NCBI GenBank assembly: GCA_040391605.1
Contig: JBEBXK010000014.1
Coordinates: forward strand, 29,667-93,666
Length of the DNA stretch: 64,000 bases
Origin: Vulgatibacter incomptus_A
GTDB lineage: Bacteria > Myxococcota > Myxococcia > Myxococcales > Vulgatibacteraceae
Direction: 5' to 3'
Both the position numbers and the translations under genes were made by a program. Under the pieces are notes generated by a model. That model made no database searches, had not been told where the DNA came from, and worked only from the letters and a program-made list of their open reading frames with translations. Shown here in pieces: positions 33,615 through 42,567 of this stretch. The first letter of the stretch is position 1. Every line of letters begins with the position of its first letter.

Positions 33615-35300
33615 TCAGGCGGTCCTGACCAACTCCCGGACCCTTTCGAGGAGGTAGGGGAAGTTGATCGGCTTCTCGAAGACGCCATCCACCCTTTCGC
33701 CCCACGCCTGATCGGCGCCGGCCCCGGCGTCGATGGCGCCGGAGATCACGTAGATCGGCGTCTGCTGCGTGCGGGGACGGCCCTCGCGTACGGCCTTGAT
33801 CAGCGCGGCACCGTCGACCCCCGGCATGCGCAGATCGAGGAGGACCAGCGCCGGCGGCTCCTCCTGGATCCGCTGCAGGGCGGCGCGGCCGTCGGAGAAG
33901 GCGCGGACCGAGAAGCCCTCGGCGCCGAGGTAGTCGGTGATGCCGTTGCGGCAGTCGTCGTCGTCCTCCACCACCAGGATCTCTCCCTGGGACGGCTTCG
34001 GCCGGCTCGCCTCGTCGATGACGGCGCCGGCGAAGAGGGGGAGCGCCACCTGGAAGATCAGCTCGCCCTCCGGCTGCTCGGCCCGGACGTGTCCGCCGTG
34101 GAGCTCGAAGATCTGCCTGGCGATCGAGAGGCCCAGGTTGGCGGGGCCGCCGTCCACCCGGAAGGCCTCGAAGAGGCGGGGCAGCTCCCCCTGAGGCAGG
34201 GTGATGCCCTCGAGGGTGAGGGCCACCGCGCCGATGCGCCCGCGAGGCTCGAGGCGGATCTCGATCCGCTCGCCGTCGCGCTTGCCGCGCAAGCCCCGCT
34301 CCAGCAGGTGCATGAAGCCCTCGACCAGTCGATCTCGGTTGCCGCGGATATAGACCTCGCCGGCCGGAGCGCTGACCTCGAGGTTCACCTTGGCGAGCTC
34401 GGCGTCTCCCTGAAGGAATTGGATCGCCTCCGTCACCACCGAGCGCAGGCCGAGGGCCTTGGGATCCAGCGTCATCTTCCCCGACTCGAGCCGCGCGGTC
34501 AGGAGCAGGTCGTTGATCAGGCGCAGCAGCCGATCCGCGTTGCGATCGCAGATCCCGAAGACGTTCTGCTGCTTCTCGCTGAGCTCGCCGAGCCGGCCCT
34601 TGAGCCCCATGGAGAGGTAGCCCTTGATCGTGGTCAGCGGCGTCCGCAGCTCGTGGGAGAGGTGGGAGAGGAGGGCGTCCCGGGTGCGATCGCCTTCGCC
34701 GAGGCGCTCGGTGGCCTGGAGGAGATCGCGGGAGCGCTGGTCCAATTCGGCTCGGGCCCTGCCCATCTCCACCGCGGCGCCGCAGGCGTTGGCCACGGCG
34801 TGCAGCACGGCGAGCTCGTCGTGGCTGGGCCCGCCGCCTTCGCCCGTGAAGTTGGCGCCCGCCAGGGTGATCACGCCCACGGCCTTGCCCCGGGGGATCA
34901 TCGGGATGGCGACCCAGGCGCCGCCGCGCTCGACCACAGGCTGCTCGTCGGAGAAGGCCTTGCCGATGGCCCCCACCCCTGGCGCCGCCACCTTCACCCG
35001 GGGATCGGCGCGGCCCCGCACCAGGGCGACGTTGAGGCGATCGAAGGCGGGCTCGTGGACGGAGGCGAAGATCGAGCGGGCGCCGAAGGCGCGATCGAGC
35101 GCCTGGAGGCCGCGCTTCAGGGCATCGGGCGAGCGCTCCTCCGCGAGGATGAGCTGCAGCTCGTCGAAGAGCATCCCCGAGGTCATCTGCTCGGCTGGCG
35201 TGCTCTTCACCCGGGGCTGGCGGGGCTTGGAGGTCTTGCTGGCGGTCGTGGGCTTGCGGCCCAGCGGGCGCGGTCCCTGCTTCGAATCCTTGGTCGCCAA
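33615..35300 (-). CDS. GAF-HisKA-HATPase-REC hybrid protein with degenerate ATPase site
   Basis: A 561-residue soluble signalling protein. Order: basic tail (1-35), GAF-like sensor (about 45-185), HisKA with the phospho-acceptor His in SHLSHELRTPLTTIK (near 214), HATPase-like (about 310-425), and a C-terminal receiver (about 440-560) with ILVVEDDDDC, the phospho-Asp in LVLLDLRMPG and the conserved Lys in FEKPINF. The ATPase looks impaired: the N-box reads EGFMHLLERG where kinases have LxNLLxNA, and the DxGxG box reads TLEGITLPQ. The His and receiver Asp are intact, so it may act as a phosphatase, a scaffold or a relay from another kinase. No target gene is adjacent. Confidence 0.88.
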   Translation of the reverse strand: MATKDSKQGPRPLGRKPTTASKTSKPRQPRVKSTPAEQMTSGMLFDELQLILAEERSPDALKRGLQALDRAFGARSIFASVHEPAFDRLNVALVRGRADPRVKVAAPGVGAIGKAFSDEQPVVERGGAWVAIPMIPRGKAVGVITLAGANFTGEGGGPSHDELAVLHAVANACGAAVEMGRARAELDQRSRDLLQATERLGEGDRTRDALLSHLSHELRTPLTTIKGYLSMGLKGRLGELSEKQQNVFGICDRNADRLLRLINDLLLTARLESGKMTLDPKALGLRSVVTEAIQFLQGDAELAKVNLEVSAPAGEVYIRGNRDRLVEGFMHLLERGLRGKRDGERIEIRLEPRGRIGAVALTLEGITLPQGELPRLFEAFRVDGGPANLGLSIARQIFELHGGHVRAEQPEGELIFQVALPLFAGAVIDEASRPKPSQGEILVVEDDDDCRNGITDYLGAEGFSVRAFSDGRAALQRIQEEPPALVLLDLRMPGVDGAALIKAVREGRPRTQQTPIYVISGAIDAGAGADQAWGERVDGVFEKPINFPYLLERVRELVRTA

Positions 35301-35510
35301 GCGGCCTCCGAGTAGAGGCTCCCTCCGAGTGGTCGCCTCCGATTGGTTCCCCCTGGTGTCGTCGATCTAAAACCGGCGGGCGGACGGGTCAAGGATCCGC
35401 GCGACATGGTGTCCCATAGTGAAACTTCCACTCGGCGAGACGGACGCCAGCCGGCCCGACGCGCGCCGGGCGTCCCAAAGTCGACGCTCCGGCGCGGCAT
35501 GGGCTCGTCT

Positions 35511-36245
35511 TCAGCTCGCGCGGACGACGCCGTCTTTGCCGAGGGTGAAGCCGGCGGGGAGGTCCGCCTGCACCTCGGCGCGGTGGGCCTCCGGCACCGG
35601 GGCGCCCAGCTCCGCCAGGGCGGCGGCTGCGGCGGCTCGCACCCGAGGCGCCTCGGCCCGGGTCAGGGTCGTGGCGATGGGCTCGGCCGCTGCGGGGTTC
35701 TCCTGCGCCACCAGGTTGGAGAGGATCGCGGTGCAGACCTCGTCGGAGGGATCGTCGAGGAGCGGCACGATCGCGTCGACGATCCGCTGATCCTTGATCG
35801 TGGAGAGGCGCTTGATCAGCACCACCCGCTTCTCGGGATCCCGCGAGTACTCCTGGCCAAGCTTGTGGAGGATGCCGGTGAGAAGGTTCACCAGCTCGTC
35901 CTCGGGGACGAGCTCGTCGAGGCAGCGCACGGCCCACGCCACGGTGTCGCTGCGCCGGATGAATTGGACCAGCGGCTCCACCGCGTCCTGGCCGAAGGAG
36001 GTGAGCAGGCTCAGCGTGTATTCCTTCTCCTCGGCGTCGGTGATCCCCGGCTCGGTGTGGACGGTGAATCGCTGGAGGAGGGCGGCGATCGCCGCCGGGC
36101 TGCCGATCTCCCGGAGCTCCTCGAGGGCCCGGGCGCGTCCCGCCGCGTCGCCGTACTTCTCCTGCGAACGCTTGCTCAGATCCCGGATGCGCTTTGCCTC
36201 CCGCTCCTCCGATGATCCTCCTTTCAGGAAATCAAATAGTCCCAA
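35511..36245 (-). CDS. HEAT-repeat domain protein
   Basis: A 244-residue helical repeat protein. The TTG start at 36245 is supported by an AGGAAG site seven bases upstream and gives MGLFDFLKGGSSEE. HEAT-like units are visible as LEELREIGSPAAIAALLQRF, DAVEPLVQFIRRSDTVAWAV, RIVDAIVPLLDDPSDEVCTA and ATTLTRAEAPRVRAAAAAAL. There is no enzyme motif and no signal peptide, so it is predicted to be a cytosolic scaffold. It lies 61 bases upstream of the DnaJ stop on the same strand. Function unknown. Confidence 0.8.
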   Translation of the reverse strand: MGLFDFLKGGSSEEREAKRIRDLSKRSQEKYGDAAGRARALEELREIGSPAAIAALLQRFTVHTEPGITDAEEKEYTLSLLTSFGQDAVEPLVQFIRRSDTVAWAVRCLDELVPEDELVNLLTGILHKLGQEYSRDPEKRVVLIKRLSTIKDQRIVDAIVPLLDDPSDEVCTAILSNLVAQENPAAAEPIATTLTRAEAPRVRAAAAAALAELGAPVPEAHRAEVQADLPAGFTLGKDGVVRAS

Positions 36246-36306
36246 GGTCCACTTCCTTTCGATCGTTCGATGGGCTCCCGCCGTACGGGAGCGCGCCACC
36301 CGGCGC

Positions 36307-37296
36307 TTAGAGCACGAGATCGGCCCGCACCGGCACGGCATAGAGCTTGTCGAGCTCCTTGCCAAGATCCTTCGCCTGCGGCCCGGTGGGAACCACCACC
36401 CTGGCTTCGGCGTAGAGATCGCCGCGCCCCCCGCCTCGCAGATGCGGCACCCCCTTGCCCCGCAGCCGGAGCTTGCGGCCGCCCTGGGTCCCCGCAGGCA
36501 CCTTGAGCTGGACCACGCCGTCGAAGGTGGGGAGCGAGATCGTGGCGCCGGCGATGGCTTCTCCCACGGTGAGAGGGAGGTGCACATGGAGGTCATCGCC
36601 TTCGCGGCGGATCCAGGGATGGGGGCGGACGTGGACCTCGAGGTAGAGGTCGCCCTGCGGGCCGCCCCGAAGGCCGGGCCCTCCCTGCCGCGCCAAACGC
36701 ACCTTGCCGCCGTCGGGGATCCCCGCAGGGATCTTCACCGTGAGCCGGGTGGGCGCCTGCCCCGGCTGCCGCTGGATCCGCAGCTCCAGCTCGCGCCCCT
36801 TCACCGCATCCACCAGATCGATCTGCACCCGCTCGCCCAGATCCTGCCCGGGTGCGGGGCGGGTGGAGGCGCGGCCCCTGCCGAAGCCGGCCCCGACGTC
36901 GAAGCCCTGTCCGCGGCCGCCTCGAAAGGCCTCGCCGAAGATGTCTCCGAAGATGTCTCCGAGATCGACCTCCCGGGCCCCTTCGAAGCCAGCGCCGCCG
37001 GGACCGCCGCCCCGCCGGGGGCTGCGCCATTGCCGGACGCCGGCGGCCTTCTCCGGATCCCAGCCGATCTTGGCGGCGTCCATGCCCAACTCGTCATAGA
37101 GCGCCCGCTTCTTGGGATCTCCTAGAATCTCGAAGGCGTTGTTGATCTCCTTGAACTTCTCTTCGGCGGCGGCGTCCCCCGGATTCACGTCCGGATGGTA
37201 CTTTCGGGCCAGCCGGCGATACGCGGTCTTCAGCTCGTCGGCGGAGGCCGTTCGGGATGCGCCGAGCAGTGCATAGAGGTCGGGATTCTTCGCCAT
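36307..37296 (-). CDS. DnaJ C-terminal domain protein (CbpA-like, class II)
   Basis: A 329-residue Hsp40. The J domain (about 1-70) has the HPD tripeptide in RKYHPDVNPGD. A Gly/Phe-rich segment follows (GGPGGAGFEGAREV...GGRGQGFDVGAGFG, about 85-150). The C-terminal substrate-binding domains (about 155-329) include LTVKIPAGIPDGGKVRL and VPAGTQGGRKLRLRGKGVP. There is no CxxCxGxG zinc region, so it is class II like CbpA. It stimulates a DnaK ATPase. The start at 37296 lies 48 bases from the divergent SurA-like gene. Confidence 0.93.
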   Translation of the reverse strand: MAKNPDLYALLGASRTASADELKTAYRRLARKYHPDVNPGDAAAEEKFKEINNAFEILGDPKKRALYDELGMDAAKIGWDPEKAAGVRQWRSPRRGGGPGGAGFEGAREVDLGDIFGDIFGEAFRGGRGQGFDVGAGFGRGRASTRPAPGQDLGERVQIDLVDAVKGRELELRIQRQPGQAPTRLTVKIPAGIPDGGKVRLARQGGPGLRGGPQGDLYLEVHVRPHPWIRREGDDLHVHLPLTVGEAIAGATISLPTFDGVVQLKVPAGTQGGRKLRLRGKGVPHLRGGGRGDLYAEARVVVPTGPQAKDLGKELDKLYAVPVRADLVL

Positions 37297-37344
37297 GGGT
37301 GGTCGCAAGCTAACCATACGGGCGAGCGGGTCAACGAAGAGAAT

Positions 37345-38115
37345 ATGAATCGAGTTTGCCGGCCCTTCCGCCGCCGTCCTACCATCGGGGTCGTGATCCG
37401 CTCCCTCCCCCTCACGATCGCGCTGCTGGTCGTCACCATGGCGCCGCCGGTCCAAGCGGAGCCGGCCACCGCCGGCCGGCTGATCGATCGAGTGGTGGCC
37501 GTGATCGCCGCCACCGACGCCCGCGGGCATCGGATCCTGATTACCCTCTCGGATCTGGAGCTGGAGGCGAGGATCGGCCTGATCGCCCGGGGCGCCGCGA
37601 TGGCCGCCGACGCCCCCCTGCCGCCGGATACCCTGGGCGCCACCCTGGAGTGGCTGATCGCCGAGCACCTGGTGCTCTCGGAGGCCGAGCAGCTCGCGGT
37701 GGCGGTGGTGGAGCCAGCGGAGCTCGCCGAGGCCCTCGACTCCTTCCGGGAGCAGCTCGGGGAGGCGGCCTACGAGCGCTTCCTGCAGCGGCACGAGGTC
37801 ACGGAGGGGGAGATCCTCCGGGTGCTTCGCCGCCGGGTCGCGGTGGATCGCTACCTGGCCTCGCGGCTGCGCCTGGGGGCTGTGGTCTCCGACGCGGAGG
37901 TCCGCGCCGCGTTCAACACCCGCAAGGCGGAGTTCGGTGATCGGGACTTCCCGGAGGTGCGCGACGCGCTGCGGGCGCAGCTCGAGTTGCACAGGCGGGA
38001 GGAGGTGGTGGGCACCCTGGTCCAGGACCTTCGCAGCCGCGCCCAGGTGCGGGTGCTCCAGGCATTCGGCGAGCGATCCGGCGGCTCGCAGCAGACGCCG
38101 AGGGAGGCGCCTTGA
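37345..38115 (+). CDS. SurA N-terminal-like periplasmic chaperone lacking PPIase domain
   Basis: A 256-residue secreted protein. After a signal peptide (LPLTIALLVVTMAPPVQA) comes LIDRVVAVIA, the motif that opens SurA/PrsA-like chaperone domains, and then helices such as EWLIAEHLVLSEAEQLA, AYERFLQRHEVTEGEILRVL and VSDAEVRAAFNTRKAEFGDR. No parvulin domain follows. The ATG at 37345 has an AAGAG site; a GTG at 37393 would shorten the signal n-region. Its stop overlaps the rimI start by four bases (TTGA). Inferred role: periplasmic folding of outer-membrane proteins. Confidence 0.75.
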   Translation: MNRVCRPFRRRPTIGVVIRSLPLTIALLVVTMAPPVQAEPATAGRLIDRVVAVIAATDARGHRILITLSDLELEARIGLIARGAAMAADAPLPPDTLGATLEWLIAEHLVLSEAEQLAVAVVEPAELAEALDSFREQLGEAAYERFLQRHEVTEGEILRVLRRRVAVDRYLASRLRLGAVVSDAEVRAAFNTRKAEFGDRDFPEVRDALRAQLELHRREEVVGTLVQDLRSRAQVRVLQAFGERSGGSQQTPREAP

Positions 38116-38597
38116 ACCAGCGGGTTCGCCTCTTCGACGAGACGGCCGTGTCCCGCGACGGCTTCCAGCTCAGGCGGATGCGGCCGGAGGAGCTCGGGGT
38201 GGTGATGGAGGTGGAGGAGCGCGCCTTCGAGCACCCCTGGTCGGCGGAGCTGCTGCGCCGGGAGCTCACCCATGATTGGTCGACGATCCTCATCGCCCTC
38301 GATGGCGAGACGCTGGCCGGCTTCGTGATCTTCTGGGTGGTGGTGGACGAGATCCACGTGCTCAACGTGGCCGTCGATCCGATCCGGCGCCGCCACGGCG
38401 TGGCCCGCGCCCTCATGGGCGAGCTCCTCGATCGCGGGCGGGCTTGTGGCCTCGCCGTGGCCACCCTCGAGGTGAGGCGGAGCAATCTGGCGGCGATCGC
38501 GCTCTACGAGGGACTGGGCTTTCGCCACGTGGGGCTGCGCAAGGGCTATTACTCGGAGGAGCACGAGGACGCGCTGGTCATGGTCCTGGACCTCTGA
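38112..38597 (+). CDS. rimI: Ribosomal-protein-alanine acetyltransferase RimI-like
   Basis: A 161-residue GNAT enzyme. The acetyl-CoA loop is in VLNVAVDPIRRRHGVARALM and the C-terminal signature is NLAAIALYEGLGFRHVGLRK with GYYSEEHEDALVMVLD, as in RimI, which acetylates the N terminus of ribosomal protein S18. The TTG start is supported by GGGAGG six bases upstream and overlaps the preceding stop. Some members act on other N termini, so the substrate is inferred. Confidence 0.88.
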   Translation: MNQRVRLFDETAVSRDGFQLRRMRPEELGVVMEVEERAFEHPWSAELLRRELTHDWSTILIALDGETLAGFVIFWVVVDEIHVLNVAVDPIRRRHGVARALMGELLDRGRACGLAVATLEVRRSNLAAIALYEGLGFRHVGLRKGYYSEEHEDALVMVLDL

Positions 38598-38686
38598 CGC
38601 ACGAGCGCCGGGAGATTGGCGCGCCCGCCATGAAGCGGTGGAGGCAGGCGCTGGAGAGCTCGTGCCTCGGCGCCGGAGGGCGGCGA

Positions 38687-39790
38687 TCAGCCAGGAGGCG
38701 GCCCGCTCTGCTCCTCGGCCCCGGCGTCGAGGCCGATGGCGGCGGTCAGATCGGGGAGGCCGTCTCGCTCGAGGAGCTCCAGGAGGCCTCGCTCGATCTG
38801 CCGTACCACGCCGGGGCCCTGGTAGATGAAGCCGGTATAGAGCTGCACCAGGCTGGCCCCGGCGCGGATCATCCGGTAGGCGTCTGCCGCTTCGAAGATC
38901 CCGCCGACGCCGACGAGGACCACGCGATCGCCGAGGCGCCGCCTGGTGCGGCGGATGATCCGGACCGCGCGGGGGAGGAGCGCCGCGCCGCTCATGCCGC
39001 CTGCCTCCCTGGCCACAGCCTCGTCCTCGGCGCCGGGCCTGCCGATGGTCGTGTTGGCGAGGATCAGCCCGGCCAGTCCTTCCGCCGCCGCGAGATCGGC
39101 CAGCTCGTCGATGGACTCGTCGGCGAGATCCGGGGCCAGCTTCAGGAGGATCGGCTTGCCTCCCCGCTGTCGGGCCTCGGCCACCAGCGGGCGCAAGATG
39201 GCCCGCAGGGCGTCTGGCGCCTGCAGATCTCGCAGCCCCGGCGTGTTGGGCGAGGAGACGTTCACGACGAAGTAGTCGCCCACCTCGGCCAGCGCGTCGA
39301 AGGCGATCCGATAGTCGTCGGCAGCGGACTCGGCGGGGGTCTCCTTGTTCTTGCCGAGGTTGATCCCCAGGGGGCCGGGGCGAAAGGCCAGCGCCCGGTA
39401 GCGGGCCGCGGTGGCCTCGCAGCCTGCGTTGTTGAAGCCCATCCGGTTGATCAGGGCGCGCTGCCGCGGCAGCCGAAAGAGGCGGGGCTTGGGGTTGCCG
39501 GCCTGGGCCAGCGGGGTGATGGTCCCCACCTCCACCGAGCCGAAGCCCAGGGCGAAGAGGCCACCCGCCAGGCCGTCGCCCTTGTCGAAGCCGGCGGCGA
39601 GGCCGACGACGCCGGGAAAATCCAGGCCGAGGGCGCGGATCCGCAGCCGGGGATCACCTGCCAGGGATCGTCGTCGCGTCCAGGCGGCGAGGGCAGGGTG
39701 GCGGGAGAGGAAGCGCAACAGCCGGCCCGCGAGGTGATGTACGCGCTCGGGGTCCAGCAGGAAGAGGAAGCGACGGAGGAGGCGGTACAT
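38687..39790 (-). CDS. pyrD: Dihydroorotate dehydrogenase (quinone), class 2
   Basis: A 367-residue flavoenzyme of de novo pyrimidine synthesis that oxidises dihydroorotate to orotate with quinone. The N-terminal amphipathic segment (MYRLLRRFLFLLDPERVHHL) is the membrane-associating part of class 2. FMN and substrate motifs include VGLAAGFDKGDGLAGGLF, NRMGFNNAGCEATAARY, NVSSPNTPGLRDLQ with the catalytic Ser, and LVGVGGIFEAADAYRMI. Thirty extra residues past E. coli length lie at the C terminus (GLDAGAEEQSGPPPG). The ATG at 39790 fits the family start, although no strong ribosome-binding site is visible. Convergent with rimI. Confidence 0.95.
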   Translation of the reverse strand: MYRLLRRFLFLLDPERVHHLAGRLLRFLSRHPALAAWTRRRSLAGDPRLRIRALGLDFPGVVGLAAGFDKGDGLAGGLFALGFGSVEVGTITPLAQAGNPKPRLFRLPRQRALINRMGFNNAGCEATAARYRALAFRPGPLGINLGKNKETPAESAADDYRIAFDALAEVGDYFVVNVSSPNTPGLRDLQAPDALRAILRPLVAEARQRGGKPILLKLAPDLADESIDELADLAAAEGLAGLILANTTIGRPGAEDEAVAREAGGMSGAALLPRAVRIIRRTRRRLGDRVVLVGVGGIFEAADAYRMIRAGASLVQLYTGFIYQGPGVVRQIERGLLELLERDGLPDLTAAIGLDAGAEEQSGPPPG

Positions 39791-39888
39791 GGGCGAGAGA
39801 TCAGAGGGCGAGGGGTGGAGGGAGCGGCATCGACACGGGGGAGCTGGGGACATCGAGGAGACGCTCTCCCTTACCTCATCCCGGCCGA

Positions 39889-39976
39889 CCCCGCCTGTGC
39901 GGGGCGTTGACCCGTCGGCGAACCTCGCCGGGTAGACCCCGTGGGCCGGGGCCCCGCCTGTCCGGGGCGTTGACCC
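39889..39976. repeat. Pair of 25-bp direct repeats, each a small hairpin, in a divergent promoter region
   Basis: 39889-39913 and 39952-39976 share CCCCGCCTGT[G/C]CGGGGCGTTGACCC with one mismatch. The centres are 63 bases apart, about six helical turns. They lie between pyrD and the coiled-coil gene, which are transcribed apart. Twin operator or tandem duplication. Confidence 0.75.
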
Positions 39977-40029
39977 TCGGCACCGCGGGAGCCTACACCC
40001 ACGCTTCACCCGAAACGCCAGGGGGCGAG

Positions 40030-40419
40030 ATGCGCGCGCAGCAGGATGGAACGGTTGGCAGGAAGCTCTCCCGGCTGGCCAGGATCGAGAGGGAGGCAAA
40101 GCGGATCCTGGGCAGCCTCGCGGATCGCGGGGAGGCCCAGCTCGGCAGCCTCCTCTACCGCACCCGGCAGAAGGAGGTGGGGCTGCGCCTACTCGCCCTG
40201 CGGGAGCAGGCGGAGCGCACGGGAGTCCAGGCCATGGAGCGGTTGGATGGATTCCGGGAGAGGTCGTTGGGCCGCCTCGGCGTGGTCACCCATCGGGAGC
40301 TCCTGCTCCTCGAATCCCAGCTCCGCGGCCTGACGGCGCGCCTCGACGCCCTTGCCGGGCAGGAGCGCCTGCTGCGGGTGGCGAATCACGCCCCACTTCA
40401 TCGGGACTCCGTGATGTAG
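40030..40419 (+). CDS. Coiled-coil protein, phasin-like
   Basis: A 129-residue, mostly helical and highly charged protein from an ATG at 40030 with an AGGGGG site. It runs as one long amphipathic helix-rich chain (RLARIEREAKRILGSLADRG, LRLLALREQAERTGVQAMER) and ends with LLLLESQLRGLTARLDALAG, reminiscent of the C-terminal coiled coil of phasin-type or PhaF-like proteins. There is no enzyme motif. It is divergent from pyrD, across the twin direct repeats. Assignment to phasins is only by general character. Confidence 0.55.
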   Translation: MRAQQDGTVGRKLSRLARIEREAKRILGSLADRGEAQLGSLLYRTRQKEVGLRLLALREQAERTGVQAMERLDGFRERSLGRLGVVTHRELLLLESQLRGLTARLDALAGQERLLRVANHAPLHRDSVM

Positions 40420-40530
40420 GTGCTGGTCCCACCCCATGGGGCTTGTAGGCGGGCGAGCGGACGACTATGTTCCGCGCAGATTGGCTGGGAAACAAGACCA
40501 GCTGTGCATTGACTCTTCGCCGGAGGTTTC

Positions 40531-41205
40531 TTGAGGCTTCGTCCCCGTTGGCCCGTCCGTCTGCTGGGCGTGCTCGTCTTCGCCCTGGTGGGCGCCGCGC
40601 CGTTCCAGGTCAGCCCGAGCCTCCGCAAGGATCTGCCGAGCTTCGCCCTGGATCCCGAGGTCGAGCAGATCTCCCGCTACCTGGAGTGGCGGGCCCCGGG
40701 CAGCCTCGAACCGTCGCTGCGACGGCAGGTGGCCATCGCCATCACCGAGGAGGCGCGGATCAACGCCATCGATCCTCTGCTGATCCTCGCCGTGATCTCC
40801 GTGGAGAGCGGCTTCGTCCCTGACGCGGTCTCCAACGCCCAGGCCAAGGGCCTGCTGCAGCTTCGCGACGTGACCATCCGGGAGATCGTCAAGCACGTGG
40901 AGCTGCCGGCCAAGTCCGCGCTGGAGCCCGAGGAGGTGGTGGAGCTCCGCCTCGGCATCCGCTACCTCTCGTTGATGCTGCGGCGCTTCCCCGATCCCGC
41001 CCGGGCGCTCGCCGCCTGGAATGCGGGGCCCGGCGCGGTGAAACGCGAGCTGGCCGCCACTGGCGAGGTTCCCAAGCGCTGGCTCGCCTTCTCCGAGCGG
41101 GTCTTCCATGCGAAGCGCCGGCTGGAGATCCGCTTCGAGAAGGGGCTCCCGCCGCCCCTCGAGACCATGGCCTCCGCCCGGCCGCCAGCTGCGATCGGGA
41201 TCTGA
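40531..41205 (+). CDS. Secreted lytic transglycosylase (SLT fold)
   Basis: A 224-residue periplasmic enzyme that cleaves glycan strands of peptidoglycan. The N terminus carries a signal segment (LLGVLVFALVGAAPFQV). The SLT domain begins with the catalytic Glu in LLILAVISVESGFVPDAVS, followed by AKGLLQLRDVTI and the C-terminal ALAAWNAGPGAVKRELA, all family hallmarks. The TTG start at 40531 has GGAGG four bases upstream. The gene stands 48 bases before queE on the same strand. Confidence 0.9.
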   Translation: MRLRPRWPVRLLGVLVFALVGAAPFQVSPSLRKDLPSFALDPEVEQISRYLEWRAPGSLEPSLRRQVAIAITEEARINAIDPLLILAVISVESGFVPDAVSNAQAKGLLQLRDVTIREIVKHVELPAKSALEPEEVVELRLGIRYLSLMLRRFPDPARALAAWNAGPGAVKRELAATGEVPKRWLAFSERVFHAKRRLEIRFEKGLPPPLETMASARPPAAIGI

Positions 41206-41253
41206 GAAGGCCGGGGCTGGACTATCGGCTGCGATTCGGGTTGTTTGCCCCCC

Positions 41254-41901
41254 ATGTCGATGGCGGTCACCGAGATCTTCTTTTCACTGCAGGGCGAGTC
41301 GACCCGGGCCGGGAGGCCCTGCGTTTTCGTCAGGTTCACCGGCTGTGATTTGCGCTGCACCTACTGCGATACGGCCTATGCCTTCCACGGCGGGAGCAAG
41401 TGGAGCCGCGAGGCGATCCTGGAGGAGATCGCCCGCCACCCCACCCGTTACGTCACCCTGACGGGAGGCGAGCCGCTGCTCCAGCGTGAGCTGCCCGCCC
41501 TGGCCGCCGAGCTGGTGGAGCGGGGCTACGAGGTGGCCATCGAGACCCACGGCCAGGCGCGGTGGGACGCGCTCCCTCCCGAGGTGATCAAGATCGTCGA
41601 CGTGAAGACGCCGACCTCGGGCGAGCAGGCGAGCGACGAGCACCTCTCCCGGCTCCAGGCGTTGGGGCCCGCCGACGAGCTCAAGTTCGTGATCGGCTCG
41701 CGGGAGGACTTCGATTGGGCCGCCGCCGTGGTCCGCGACCGGGCCCTGGAGGGCCGGCACGCGGCGCTGCTCTTCTCGCCCAGCTATGGCGCGGTGGCCA
41801 ACGACGAGCTCGCCCGCTGGATCCTCGAGTCGGGGCTGGAGGTCAGGATGCAGATCCAGCTACACAAGCTGATCTGGGGCAACGACGTCCGAGGCGTTTG
41901 A
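41254..41901 (+). CDS. queE: 7-carboxy-7-deazaguanine synthase
   Basis: A 215-residue radical SAM enzyme that makes the 7-deazapurine core of queuosine from 6-carboxytetrahydropterin. The N-terminal EIFFSLQGESTRAGRPCVFV is the family signature, and the radical SAM cysteines are in RFTGCDLRCTYCDT (Cx3Cx2C). VTLTGGEPLLQ and LQLHK-type C-terminal elements (MQIQLHKLIWG) are present. I prefer the ATG at 41254 over the TTG at 41245. The other queuosine genes are not in the window. Confidence 0.93.
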   Translation: MSMAVTEIFFSLQGESTRAGRPCVFVRFTGCDLRCTYCDTAYAFHGGSKWSREAILEEIARHPTRYVTLTGGEPLLQRELPALAAELVERGYEVAIETHGQARWDALPPEVIKIVDVKTPTSGEQASDEHLSRLQALGPADELKFVIGSREDFDWAAAVVRDRALEGRHAALLFSPSYGAVANDELARWILESGLEVRMQIQLHKLIWGNDVRGV

Positions 41902-41973
41902 TCTTCCGTTTGCGCTCCTTGACCTTCCTCGCCCTTTCTAGTCGTCTAGGGCCTCCAGCCGAACGAGGATTCA

Positions 41974-42546
41974 TTGTTCTCCATCATCCCATCCTTGACG
42001 TTCCTCGAGGCCGGCCCCGAGCAGGTGGTCTTCGTCGCCGAGTCCATCAATCACCCCCACGTCGGCGTGCCCGGACGCGAGGCCCAGGCGACCCAGGGCT
42101 ATGTCGTTGGCCTCCGGGGAGACGATGGGATCCCGGCGGTCTACGTCTATCTCTGGCTCAGCCGGACGCGGGAGGCGGTCGTCTACGGCAGGCCCGCGGA
42201 TCGGCTCGACGACGAGAATTATCCACAGGCCGAGCAGGACGCGATCGAGTTTTGTGAGTCGATGGGCTTCATGATGGAGGGGATGCAGTTCCGGGAGCTG
42301 AACGTTCAGGCCCAGGAGGAGATCCTTCGCAACCTCCCGCCCTTCCTGCGGGCGCCCGCCCCACCTCGTCTGGCGGGGAGCAAGATGCTCCAGGAGACGC
42401 CTCCGGGACCGTCGATGAATTCCAACTTCGTCACCGCCGCGACGCCAGGACCCGAGGACTTCATCGAGCTCCTCGAGCCGCTGGACGAAAGGGACGAGCC
42501 GCCGGTGGACACCGAGAAGCTCGCCCGGCTCCTCGCCAGCTTCTGA
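41974..42546 (+). CDS. Conserved protein of unknown function upstream of tgl
   Basis: A 190-residue cytosolic protein from the TTG at 41974, which has GAGGA six bases upstream. It begins SIIPSLTFLEAGPEQVVFVA and has a compact N-terminal domain (about 1-115) ending FCESMGFMMEGMQFRELN. A proline-rich and probably flexible C-terminal part follows. I do not recognise a family or catalytic motif. It precedes tgl by 21 bases and is likely cotranscribed with it, so a role in motility or pilus assembly is a guess from position alone. Confidence 0.65.
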   Translation: MFSIIPSLTFLEAGPEQVVFVAESINHPHVGVPGREAQATQGYVVGLRGDDGIPAVYVYLWLSRTREAVVYGRPADRLDDENYPQAEQDAIEFCESMGFMMEGMQFRELNVQAQEEILRNLPPFLRAPAPPRLAGSKMLQETPPGPSMNSNFVTAATPGPEDFIELLEPLDERDEPPVDTEKLARLLASF

Positions 42547-42567
42547 GCCGATCGACAGGATAAGGAA

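Noticed and set aside
39889..39976. CRISPR array
   Set aside because: Only two repeat copies, one spacer-like interval, no cas genes, and the repeats sit in a promoter region.
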